The notes under the pieces are model-generated. The model did not search any database. It was not told where the DNA came from and worked only from the letters and a program-made list of their open reading frames with translations. Source: Stomoxys calcitrans (taxonomy: Eukaryota; Arthropoda; Insecta; Diptera; Muscidae). Taken from it: DNA of 64,000 bases. The position numbers were made by a program, and so were the translations under genes. Each line of letters begins with the position of its first letter. Position 1 is the first letter of the stretch. Of the stretch, positions 53,701-64,000 are shown piece by piece. The stretch lies in contig NC_081553.1 in NCBI RefSeq assembly GCF_963082655.1, positions 209,068,435-209,132,434 on the forward strand. The letters are read 5' to 3'.

Positions 53701-55315
53701 CAAGTAAAAGCGTGCTAAGTTCGGCCGGGCCGAATCTTATATACCCTCCACCATGGATCGCATTTGTCGAGTTCTTTTCCCGGCATCTCTTCTTAGGCAA
53801 AAAAAAGGATATAAGAAAAGATTTGCTCTTCTATTAGAGCGATATCAAGATATGGTCCGGTTTGGACCACAATTAAATTATATGTTGGAGACCTGTGTAA
53901 AATGTCAGCCAATTCGAATAAGAATTGCGCCCTTTGGGGGCTCATGAAGTAAAATAGAGACATCGATTTATATGGGAGCTGCATCGGGCTATAGACCGAT
54001 TCAGACCATAATAAACATGTATGTTGATGGTCGTGAGAGAATCCGTCGTACAAAATTTCAGACAAATCTAATAATAATTGCGACCTCTAGAAGCTCAAGA
54101 AGTCAAGACCCCAGATCGGTTTATATGGCAGCTATATCAGGTTATGAACCGATTTGATCCATACTTGGTACAGTTGTTGGATATCATAACAAAACACTTC
54201 GTGCAAAATTTCATTCCAATCGGTTAAGAATTGCGCACTCTAGAGGCTCAAGAAGTCAAGACCCAAGATCGGTTTATATGGCAGCTATATCAGGTTATGA
54301 ACCGATTTGAACCATACTTGGCACAGTTGTTGCATATCATAACAAAACACGTCGTGCAAAATTTCATTCCAATCGGATAAGAATTGCGCCCTCTAGAGGC
54401 TCAAGAAGTCAAGACCCCAGATCGGTTTATATGGCAGCTATATCAGGTTATGGACCGATTTAAACCATACTTGGCACAGTTGTTGCATATCATAACAAAA
54501 CACGTCGTGCAAAATTTCATTCCAATCGGATAAGAATTGCGCACTCTAGAGGCTCAAGAAGTCAAGACCCCAGATCGGTTTATATGGCAGCTATATCAGG
54601 TTATGAACCGATTTGATCCATACTTGGTACAGTTGTTGGATATCACAACAAAACACTTCGTGCAAAATTTCATTCCAATCGGATAAGAATTGCGCACTCT
54701 AGAGGCTCAAGAAGTCAAGACCCAAGATCGGTTTATATGGCAGCTATATCAGGTTATGGACCGATTTGAACCATAATTGGCACAGTTGTTGCATATCATA
54801 ACAAAACACGTCGTGCAAAATTTCATTCCAATCGGATAAGAATTACGCACTCTAGAGGCTCAAGAACTCAAGACCCAAGATCGGTTTATATGGCAGCTAT
54901 ATCAGGTTATAAACCGATTTGAACCATACTCGGCACAGTTGTTGGATATCATAAGAAAACACGTCGTGCAAAATTTCATTCCAATCGGTTAAGAATTGCG
55001 CACTCTAGAGGCTCAAGAAGTCAAGACCCAAGATCGGTTTATATGGCAGCTGTATCCAACTGACCAACTGACCTACACTAATAAGAAGTATTTGTGCAAA
55101 ATTTCAAGAGGCTAGCTTTACTCCTTCGGAAGTTAGCGTGCTTTCGACAGACAGACGGACGGACGGACAGACGGACGGACATGGCTAGATCGACATAAAA
55201 TTTCACGACGATCAAGAATATATATACTTTATGGGGTCTCAGTCGAATATTTCGACTAGTTACAAACAGAATGACGAAATTAGTATACCCCCCATCCTAT
55301 GGTGGAGGGTATAAA
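53699..55315 (-). mobile_element. DINE-like element, end to end (1.6 kb), best-preserved termini
   Basis: 3' end CAAGTAAAAGCGTGCTAAG, perfect hairpin TTCGGCCGGGCCGAA (53720-53734), subterminal TATACCCTCCACCAT (53740-53754) and its exact inverse ATGGTGGAGGGTATA at 55299-55313. The monomer anchor TTTATATGG lies at 54120, 54273, 54426, 54579, 54732, 54885 and 55038: six steps of exactly 153. Then CAAGAGGCTAGCTTTACTCC, an ACGG/ACAG tract (55147-55180), CGATCAAGAATATATATAC. Very close to 41336-42716 in both ends. Confidence 0.95.
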
Positions 55316-57404
55316 AATTCCAAGGGATATAATTTGGGCAAATATGCCCAGGAAAAAAAGGTTTTACCTAAGTTTTCTATAAAAATTAAGTTTTGGTATT
55401 TTCTTGTGAGAAACTGAAAAATGTAAAGAAATTTTTCATTTTTTACCTTAGACCCACATTGCAAAAGCAAACACTTTCCGTATTAAAACCCAATCAGACA
55501 TAACGGCTCCAACAATACAACAATTATCAGCTTGAAAAGAAAGAAACTTTAGAAAAAGAAAACAGAAATTCATAAAACGTACCATTCCAGCCAAAAACTG
55601 TCACAAACGTCTGAACTTCAAGTCAAGGGGAAAAAGACAAGTTGAAGAAATCCGTTGCTGATGCGCTATTATTATGGCAACGTTAGCAGCCACCTTCAAG
55701 ATATTCCACCAAATCGAAGTTTACCATCAGCATAATAATCGCTTTTTAATCGTTGTCTGGTCTGGCAAAAATGTCTTACGTTAATCGCTGTGCGGAGGCA
55801 GCAGGGAGTAGCGGAAGAAACTACTTTAAAAGGTGGCAACATAGAAAGGGGAAGAATCTGAAAAGTCCACAACTAAAGAAGGAAGAGGAAGAATGCTTAA
55901 CTGGTTGGCAATTATTGACAGCAACTTCGAAGCTGCCATCCATCCATCCATCGATACATGCTTCCATCAGCCAAGATTTCAGCCCGTCTATAGTCACACA
56001 GTTGTCAGCCATTCATTCATTTGTGAAGGCAGTCATCCCAGTTTTTGACTTTGACAATTGAACTGTCTCGCTCCGATCGAGAGTTCCCTAAGAGCCAATA
56101 GTCAACTTCGAGGAGTAGTCTCTTGAAAAGGTTTTTGAGTGACATTCGTCTTCTAAGTCAAAGGCGAGAAGGAGGTAAGAAACACTCCATTTACTCTACT
56201 TAGGTTTTTCTTTTCTTTGGCTGGTAATGATGCATCTTTTCCATATCGTTGGCCCAGACACTAGAAGCCAGTGTCATCGTCATCATTGAATAGTTGCTTG
56301 ACACTTGGTAACGTAAATGTCGCAGACAGTGTTGAATTCCGTTGTTACAACTGCGAAGCCAACTGATGCTACACTGTTGTCTTCTTCTTTTTCCTGTCTA
56401 TGGCTAATGTCCACGGGGGAAATGTACCATTTTTTTTTTAATTTCAATAGTCTCATAATTGTCGAGCTGCTGGAACGCATTAATAATTCGCACCTTTGCT
56501 AAACTTGGCAAAAAACATCATCACACAGTTTTGCCATCATTATTTGTGGACAACCATGGGCGACAAGCATGTGGATATAGTGATGGGTGAAGAACTTGGA
56601 CCATTTTTTTGCTTGCTTCAATTTAGAACTTGTATAAGAAGTCTTATAATGTTAAAAAGTTTCCTAAACACTGTAGGAATACCAAGTATAGTCAATATAG
56701 GTCAATAGTCTGCAATGTTGCCTAACCCTAAGCTCTGATGTCACCATTACATGGTTCTAACAAATAAGTCAATCGGGAATGCAATACGGTAGATGCCTTG
56801 GTGGCATGTTAAGGTTACAAGTAGGGGGGTCATGGGTTAGACTACCAACATAAACTTTTGTGATATCTCTTGGGACAAGTATTACCCAAAAGTGGAAAAA
56901 GGGAAATTTTGATGAAGGATTCTTCAAGCCTTACTTAAAAACAAACTTAAAATGCTTATAGCTCCTTAATTATGTGCCCTACGGTGAACTGCTTCATCAT
57001 CAATTGAACTCAAATATTTTGTTCCATTCTTAAAAATGGTTGTAACTCCTTAAAAATGTGTATGATATGAGAAGCTCACAGATAGTCTAAACTTTAAAAA
57101 CTATAGTCTCTCATGGCCAATATTGACAATCTAAATGCCACCTGTGGTGTTCCGTAAAACCATATTTTGAAGTCTGCAGGTTTGCTTGTAGTTGGTGAAT
57201 GGGGGTCTTTTGTGCGTACAGCAAGCGCTGCCTGCTACCGAATATCCTGTTTAGGCTTATAATAGGTAGCGAAAGTTAGAAAAGAGGGTCCGGAATATGT
57301 GGCCATACACCACAGCCAAACGTATTGTGCTCTGCACTCTGAATTCTTAAAAGTAAACTCTAAAAAAGTCTATGAAAAGAATTTCGTGGTACTCGAAAAA
57401 AACC
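55316..57404. other. Unrecognised stretch, possible decayed SINE head at 56795-56860
   Basis: Mostly AT-rich, apparently single-copy DNA without a supported exon. CCATCCATCCATCCATCGAT (55938-55957) is a small tetranucleotide tract. 56795-56860 (CTTGGTGGCATGTTAAGGTT, CATGGGTTAGACTACC) resembles a worn tRNA-like head related to the type-2 SINE at 61.3 kb. Confidence 0.45.
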
Positions 57405-57835
57405 CTGTCCCGAATTTCGGCGAAATCGGACATTAAATACACCTTTTATGGACCCAAAACCTTAAAACGAGAGATCGGCCTATAGGGCAGCTATATCCAA
57501 ATCTGGACCGGTCCGAGCCACATTGCAGAAAGATGTAGAAGAACCTAACACAACTCACTGTCCCAAATTTCGGCGAAATCGAACAATAAATGCGCCTTTT
57601 ATGGGCACAAAACTTTAAATCGAGAGATCGGGCTATATGGCAGTTATATCCAATTCTGCACCGATCTGGGCCAAATTGAAGAAGGATGTCGAAGGATTTA
57701 ACACAACTTACTTTCCCACATTTCGGCGACATCGTACAATAAGTGCGCCATTTATGAGTCCAAAACCATAAATCGAGAGATTGGTCTATATGCCAGCTAT
57801 ATCCAAATCGGAACTGATCTAGGTCAAATTGCAGA
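57405..57835 (-). repeat. DINE-like monomers, about three units
   Basis: Same subfamily as 46.4-48.2 kb: CCCGAATTTCGGCGAAATCG, GAGAGATCGGCCTATAGGGC, GGGCCAAATTGAAGAAGGAT. The CTATAT-type anchors (57480, 57631, 57786) are about 150-155 bp apart. No termini. Confidence 0.78.
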
Positions 57836-57839
57836 AAGT

Positions 57840-60800
57840 GCTAAATGCGCGTCCATTGCCCATGACCTCAAACCTGCCTGTGTCTTTCTGAAAGACTTCA
57901 CATTAGTCTGTGGGTCTTTAATGGAGCTCCCATGCCTACTATGTTCTCTACTTTTGATTCATCCGTGCAGTATGAACTACTAAATGACGATGGCGCCCGA
58001 GCACGAACCTGACGATAGAACGCACTGTTCATTACAAGACAACAAAACATCTGAGCTCATGCCAGAGTCACACGGTTGGATATATCTTTAAAAATGAGAA
58101 AAATTGCATCTTGATCGAAAAAATAATGGTAAATTACCAGAGAAAATGGCTTTACGATTACACCCGAACGAAACGGCAACGAGTGTCTAGTTATGCTTCC
58201 AAACACCATACTGACCTCCTTCTCACTTCTCCTGAGTATAAGCCACGTTTCCTAATATGCGGATAACGCCATCGACGTCCTTCTGACCATTGCAATAGTC
58301 CACAGTGTTAAATGCGCGTCCATCGGCCATGCCCTTAAACTGAAAACTTCGCATTAGTCTGTGGGTCCTTAAAGGAGCTCCCATGCCTACAAAGTGAGAT
58401 GATAATGGCACTCCAGCAGCGACCTGACGATGGATCGTAGTGTCTGACACAAGACAATAAAATATCTGATATCATGCCTGAATAACTCGGTTGGATATAC
58501 TTCGTAAAACGAAAAAAATTGCGAAAAAGTTGACATCTCCAACGAAGGGATGACGGTAGATTATCTGAGAAAATGGCTTAGCGATTACACCCGGCAAAGT
58601 GCGTATGCTCTTTACAATTCTTGTTTTCTTAAGATCCGGATACATTGGATTTTCGAGGCCCTTTAGACCTTGCATTGTTAAACATACGCGACTGTCACCC
58701 ACGCACTGAAAGACTTCGCTATAGTCTGTGGGTCCTTAATGTAGATATGTAGACACTCGGGCTCACTTTGTCCTCTAGTTTTAATTCATCCGTGCTGCAA
58801 TATACCAGATGATAATGGCGCCCGAGCAGGGACCTGACAATGAATTGCAGTGTTCCGAAAACAACAAAAATACATCTGATGTCATGCCTGAATCACTCGG
58901 TAGGATATATGTTGTAAAACGAGAAAAATTGCGAGAAAGTTGGCATCTCGACCGAAGGGATTACGGTAGATTATCTGGGAAAATTGCTTAGCGACTACAC
59001 CGAACAAAACGAGCGTCTTTAAATGTTTTCGAACGTCAGTATTAGACTTTTTTTTCCAAGACTTAGAATCTCCACAAACGATTTTCGTCTCCTGCTGCTC
59101 ATTTCACTGGCTACATACGCGTCCGTAGCTCAAGCTCTTAATTAGGGCAGTATCGCTCTGTTAGGATATGCATTCACCAACTTTGCAGATCTTCTTCTCA
59201 CTTCCCATCAGTACTAGCCTCGTTTTTTAAAATACGGGCATGTCCATAGATTTTTCGACGTCCTCCGTTCGTCGCCCACACCATTATCTCAGACGGTGTC
59301 GTCTTGCAACTCTTCGCACTCACCAAATTGACTGTTGGCAGTGCTTTGTCTTTTACGGACAAATCATCTCCATATTCACTGACACACTCTATGCTGGTTG
59401 GGTTTCGCCTGCAAGACAATATTGGTCAGGCAACCGCAAATATAACTCAAGCTCTGGGTCCTAAATGTAGACATCCAGGCCCACTGATGAAATACCACAT
59501 GATAATGGATAGATCACAGTGTCTCGTACAAGAAAATTAAACATCTGATCTCACGCCTGAGTCACTCGGTGGTTCTCGCCTGTAAGACCATCTTGGTCGA
59601 GCATCCGTAAACTTAACTTATTCTCTTGTGCTCTTAATGTAGACCCCTAGGCCCACTGATGAACTATGTGGACTAGCAGCTGATAATGGCGGCCGAGCAG
59701 GGATCTGAAGAACAGGCGCAAAGTGAAAAACCTGGAATTAGCGCCAACGATGAATCGCAATGTGCAAGACAATAAAATATCTGATCTCATGCCTGAGTCA
59801 CTCGGTTGGTTTTCGCCTGCAAGACCGCAAACATAACTCAGACTCTGGATTCCTAAAGTAGAACCCCAGTCCTACTGGTGAAATACATGAACTACCTTAT
59901 GATAATGGCACCCAAGCAGAGGCGTAAATCCTAAAAACTGGAATTGCCGCCAAAGATGGATTGCAGTGTCCCATACAAGACAATTAAACAGCTGATCTCA
60001 ACCCTGATTCAATCGGATTTTTTCGCCTGCAAGACCTTGTTGGTTATGCAACCACAAACATAACTCAGACTCTGGATTCCTTATGTATACACCCAGACCC
60101 ACTGTTGAAATACATGAACTACCTTATGATAATGGCACCCGAGCAGGGACCTAACAAATACAGAGGCGTAAACCCTAAAAACTAGAATTGCCGCCAAAGA
60201 TGGATTGCTGTGTCCTGTACTAGACATTAATCAGCTGATCTCATCCCTGAGCCACTCGGTTGATTTTCACCTGTTGGTCGGGTAACCGAAAAAATAGTTC
60301 AGCCTTTGGGTCCTTAATGTAGACCCCAAGGCCCACTGATGAAATATATGCAACTACTCAATGATTATGGCGCCCGAGCAGAAACCTAAAGACCATAGAG
60401 GCGCAAACCTTAAAAGCCGAAATCACCACCAACGATGAATCGTAATGTCCCGTACTACACATTAAAACATCTGATCTCATCACTGAGCCACTCGGTTGGT
60501 TTTCACCTGCAAGACCGTGTTGGTTAGGTAACCGCAAACATAGTTCAGCCTCTGTGTCCTTAATGTAGACACCCAGGCCTACTGTTGAAATATATGAACT
60601 AGAGACGCAAGCCCTAAAAACTGTAATTGCCGCCAAAGATGGATAGCAGTGTCCTATACAGACAATTAGACAACAAATCTCATCTTAGAGGTCCTCGGCT
60701 TGTTTTCGCAATTGAATTTCATGTTGGTAAGGCAACCGCAAACATAACTCTGACTATGGGTTCTTAATGTAGACCCCTTAATGTAGATTATAATGGCGCC

Positions 60801-61040
60801 AGACCAAAGAGCTGACGAACCCATATGAGCAAAGCGTAAAATCGGGAATCGCCGATCAATCGCTGTGTCCCGTACAAGACAATAAAACATCTGATCGCAT
60901 GCCTCAGTTACATGTTGGTCAGGTAATCGTTTGTATAACTCAGTCCATAAATCCTTAATGTAAACCCCCAGGGTCGCTGGTGAACTAGCTGTTGTAATTG
61001 GCGCCCGAGCAGAGACCTCATCGGCGTGAAAGTTGGCATC
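57840..61040 (-). repeat. Tandem array of LINE RNase-H fragments, about ten degenerate units
   Basis: Repeating plus-strand landmarks: GGGTCCTTAATGTAGACCCC, AGGCCCACTGATGAAATA, GATAATGGCGCCCGAGCAGG, AAGACAATAAAACATCTGAT, CTCATGCCTGAGTCACTCGG. Read on the minus strand, successive units encode VGLGVYIKDTEAELCLRLPN (60530-60590), VGLGVYIKDPKAELFFRLPD (about 60290-60350) and VGLGVYIRNPESELCLWLHN (about 60050-60110), the RNase H N-terminal motif of the LINE at 52.4 kb. Three left units are longer and include later RNase H sequence (for example DDLSVKDKALPTVNLV near 59330). Steps on the right are about 190-250 bp. Frames are broken. Confidence 0.85.
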
Positions 61041-61296
61041 TCTTCATAAGGTAAGGCAAAGTAAACTTCTACGTGGTTTACATAGAAAATAAAGTTAAGT
61101 CTTCGGAAAAGTTAACATCTGAGAGGAAGTCAAAATTGTGCTACCACGTCGTATATTTAGCCAAAACAGATTCACCGAAAATGAAATTATGATCATAGTT
61201 CAACATTCATTCATTCATTAGTGCTGTGCATTTCGTGGCATCTATGTTGATGCTCTACTGAAAGTAGGAATAAAAATTCAGTGTGGAGTGGAGGGC

Positions 61297-61440
61297 TCCC
61301 CAGTAGCCGAGTTGGTAGGGTGCTTGAATTACAAGTGCAGGGGTCGTAGGTTCGATTTCCGTCTGAAGCCTTGGTCCACAGAAGCTGCTGAAGTGGTATC
61401 ACAATGGACCTAAAATTGTCTAAGTGAGTCTGTAAAGGAC
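61297..61440 (+). mobile_element. tRNA-derived SINE, type 2
   Basis: CTCCCCAGTAGCCGAGTTGG: A-box TAGCCGAGTTGGTAGGG (61304-61320), B-box GGTTCGATTTCC (61349-61360), 29 bases apart as in a tRNA. The tRNA-like part ends CGTCTGAAGCC; the body continues TTGGTCCACAGAAGCTGCTG and GTAAAGGACTGCC. The head differs from type 1. It could be a tRNA pseudogene alone; the transcribed-body end is not defined because there is one clear copy here. Confidence 0.72.
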
Positions 61441-62120
61441 TGCCAATCTTATGTAACCTATCCTAGCCTATGGTAGCATCCCAAGAATATCTGTGACCGG
61501 GAATAGTTAAGACATCTGCATATATGACTCAGCATGGTGTCCAGATTTTCCTGACTTTTGAATAGGGACCACTCGATGAGTTTTCCGTACATGGGTTATT
61601 GCCAGAGTGGAGATGGGGGAATTGAGAGTTTCCACTTCATCGAGTTTGAGTCAGCGCCCATAACTTTATGACTTCAGCAACATTTTAGGCTTTGAATAAC
61701 TGTGATGTGGCATCGACTTGGAGTTTATTTAACAAAACTCTGTGAAAATGGCTTTGGAGTCCGCTATCTGATGTTTGTTGAAAGCTATCGCGATTCGAAT
61801 TGCGTTCCGCTTTAAGTTCGTAACAGATTTCAACATTGATCTACCTTAGAGGGCAACTGAGCTTGATTTGAAGTTTTCGAGGCACTCCGACTATATACTC
61901 CGCTGTTCTACCGCAATGATGATTGAGCAAAGAGATTTATCTGCACTGATAATGTTGAAAGGGGCGTTTGGCATCCGGAAGCAATCATGACATGATCTCT
62001 GAAACTTCAACATTCCGCCTTTATTAGGTTGGTGTATATTTGATGTGCAGATTCTATGAAGTCGTTGGGTCAATCATGGCCAATGATGATCTGAAGTGAG
62101 GTTTATGAAGGTAATCAAAC
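61441..62120. other. Unrecognised stretch
   Basis: No recognised repeat, domain or tandem structure. Short frames only. Confidence 0.45.
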
Positions 62121-62122
62121 TA

Positions 62123-62353
62123 TTGGGTTGCCCAAAAAGTAATTGCGGATTTTTTAAAAGAAAGTAAATGCATTTTTAATAAAACTTAGAATGAACTTTA
62201 ATCAAATATACTTTTTTACACTTTTTTCTAAAGTAAGCTAAAACAGCTGATAACTGACAGAAGAAAGAATGCAATTACAGAGTCACAAGCTGTGAAAAAA
62301 TTTATCAACGCCGACTATATGAAAAATCCGCAATTACTTTTTGGGCAACCCAA
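62123..62353 (+). mobile_element. Mariner-type MITE, copy 3 (231 bp), cleanest
   Basis: TIRs TTGGGTTGCCCAAAAAGTAA ... TTACTTTTTGGGCAACCCAA, perfect over the outer 30 or so bases, flanked by TA on each side (62121-62122, 62354-62355). The interior includes AAAGAAAGTAAATGCATTTT, CAGCTGATAACTGACAGAAG and CACAAGCTGTGAAAAAATTT. Same orientation as copy 2, opposite to copy 1. Confidence 0.96.
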
Positions 62354-62355
62354 TA

Positions 62356-64000
62356 GCATTGGAAGGATCCTACAATCCAAGTTGGTCCATCATCGTTTAT
62401 GGTGCATAACCTGGAATAACCTGTTCCTTTAATACTGCGCCACTCCGATCTTGCCCAAAGTGTGGTTGCGCGTTGGTCCATCTACTGCTAGTCTAGAGCC
62501 TGAGATTCCGTTTGTGTTACCTGAGCAATTTTCTAATCTCTCGGTTAAGTTCACTTTTTTAAAGATCGCTTGGACGAATTCTGAGACTGTTCATTTCGCC
62601 GAACATAAAATTTATTTGCTAATCTCATCAATTTGGCTAGGAGTTGGGATCCCATGAAAGACATTCGATCTAAGATCTTTCCTTTCGGGAAAAACTTAAC
62701 TCCGGCTTATTTTCCCAATTCAATTTTCATACTTCAAATGATGGTGTCCACGAAACTATTTCTCTCAAATTGACTGATTATCACAATCATAGCTGACAAC
62801 TGCCTAAAGAACTGTGCGATTCCTTGGCCGCAATAAGCACTGGCCAATTATGGCAATTTTACCATATGTGTGAATTTAGAAAAATTATTTTAACTTAACT
62901 GCAAATAGGAAATGAGACTCCGACTTCGTTTCGTCTGCCTATCAATCCTTGAGGCAATAAAAAGAACACTGCAATACATTTGCCATGTGATGATGTGGTG
63001 ATGATACCTTATGATTGGTGATTGCTAATGATCAGTGAGTGAATGATCATCTATCAATAATGGACTATGGTCGACTGCCAGGCAGCATGAGTGAGTGAGA
63101 ACATCTCCAATTGAGTAGGCCCCCACTCCAAGCCGACGAATGTCTGCCACGGATGCATTATCTTTGCTTGCATTGAAATTGTTGGCGTTGTGGCACAACG
63201 ACGTCAACGACGTTGCATGAATGTATGAGTTTGTAATGACTTGGGGCAATTGCCTTCGCGTACACTTTAACTGCCTCGCTGGCTGACGGCAACTGGATAA
63301 GGCAATAAAAAGGTGATGATATTGACACTCGATTGGCACGAGCTCTGCAACTTGGTTAGCTATGAAAAAACGAAAACAAACCCAAAGCAACATTGTTCAT
63401 GTTGCTATTTAAGGCATAGAACATTGTTCGAAATCTCATCTAGACAAACTTACTTAAATGGTGCGAATAGTCCCGCGCGCAAAAAAAAACACCAAACACA
63501 AAACAACCTACATAACTAAAAAATAATAATTTATGAAAAAGTTGTTACAAATGCTTTTCTTGCAGTTGAAGTTGAAGTTGAAGCTCACATCATTTCTGTG
63601 ATATGTTTTCGAATTGCTTCCTCATGGGCTCTTGGCGAATTTCAATGTGGCAAAGTCGAATTGCTAAAACTTTCAACGAAACATTCTTGTGGAAACACCT
63701 GTTTTCGTTGTTATTTTTTCACTCTCGCTCTTCCTGCTACTCCATGGCTTTCTTTTAATTGTCCACCTCCTGACTGGCTGCCTTCCTTTAATTGAAATCA
63801 TTAACTGAACTAAATTTTTGCTGACTACTCTCAAAACATGCGCAAGTAAAACATTTGAAACAACAAAACAACCTGCAACGTTTTTGTCTTCATCATTGCG
63901 AATGGCATATATTTTAATTTTTAATTTTGCTGACGAGTGCTGTGTGCAAAACGGCCACATTAGTTAACTCACATTCGTTATCAGATGATGATGATGATGA
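62356..64000. other. Unrecognised non-coding stretch to window end
   Basis: No supported exon. Contains poly-A (63482-63490), AGTTGAAGTTGAAGTTGAAG (63565-63584, a GTTGAA hexamer repeat) and ATG repeats at the end (63985-64000). Neither strand shows a frame with a recognisable domain. Confidence 0.5.

Noticed and set aside
61297..61372. Functional tRNA gene
   Set aside because: A- and B-box-like motifs are present, but the acceptor stem ends do not pair convincingly and the repeat continues downstream, favouring a SINE head or tRNA pseudogene.

Overview
This window looks like repeat-dominated dipteran DNA, probably from a calyptrate (muscoid) fly. I found no host protein-coding gene, functional tRNA gene or rRNA gene that I can defend. 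The diagnosis rests on recurring repeats whose 5' terminal module resembles Drosophila INE-1/DINE-1 (hairpin terminus GGGTATACTA, then AGTATATATATTCTTGATC, then a GTCC/GTCT microsatellite). It is supported by tRNA-derived SINEs, mariner-type MITEs flanked by TA, and many broken non-LTR retrotransposons. The base composition, poly-A/T tracts, CA repeats and absence of operon-like ORFs fit a eukaryotic intergenic or intronic region. Family names come from memory of motifs; the species is not determined.

Layout. 1-8.1 kb: DINE-like arrays with (TA)n, RTE-like and RNase-H LINE fragments, and a rearranged Tc1/mariner relative. 8.1-10.4 kb: unrecognised, low-complexity-rich DNA. 10.4-11.7 kb: a short DINE array and a CTCCTA microsatellite. 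11.8-14.0 kb: unrecognised. 14.0-19.5 kb: SINE, MITE, LINE remnants, a ~270-bp satellite and a 244-bp tandem duplication. 19.5-21.4 kb: DINE array. 21.4-22.9 kb: foldback plus duplicated LINE RNase H. 23.7-25.9 kb: DINE fragment followed by a 31-bp minisatellite. 25.9-28.0 kb: SINE and a 310-bp-arm foldback. 29.0-31.6 kb: DINE array. 31.8-32.8 kb: Helitron-like array. 33.0-35.3 kb: unrecognised. 35.3-37.9 kb: LINE fragments that pass into tandem copies. 38.0-39.9 kb: DINE with a nested MITE. 40.9-45.3 kb: RTE fragment, DINE, Helitron-like element with two SINEs. 46.4-51.7 kb: DINE and a second, inverted Helitron-like element. 51.7-55.3 kb: LINE and DINE. 57.4-61.0 kb: DINE piece, then a tandem array made of LINE RNase-H fragments. 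61.3-64.0 kb: a second SINE type, a MITE and unrecognised flank.

Three things stand out. (1) The central monomers of the DINE-like arrays keep a period of exactly 153 bp (51 codons) in independently diverged arrays, and 152 bp in another. (2) 3' parts of RNase-H LINEs have become tandem arrays at several separate loci. (3) Two inverted Helitron-like elements carry a SINE truncated at the same base, so the SINE was captured before the composite amplified.

Nothing here works as a pathway. The content is a layered record of transposition, nested insertion, truncation and local tandem amplification. Every transposase or reverse transcriptase seen is disrupted, so mobility would need enzymes encoded elsewhere.
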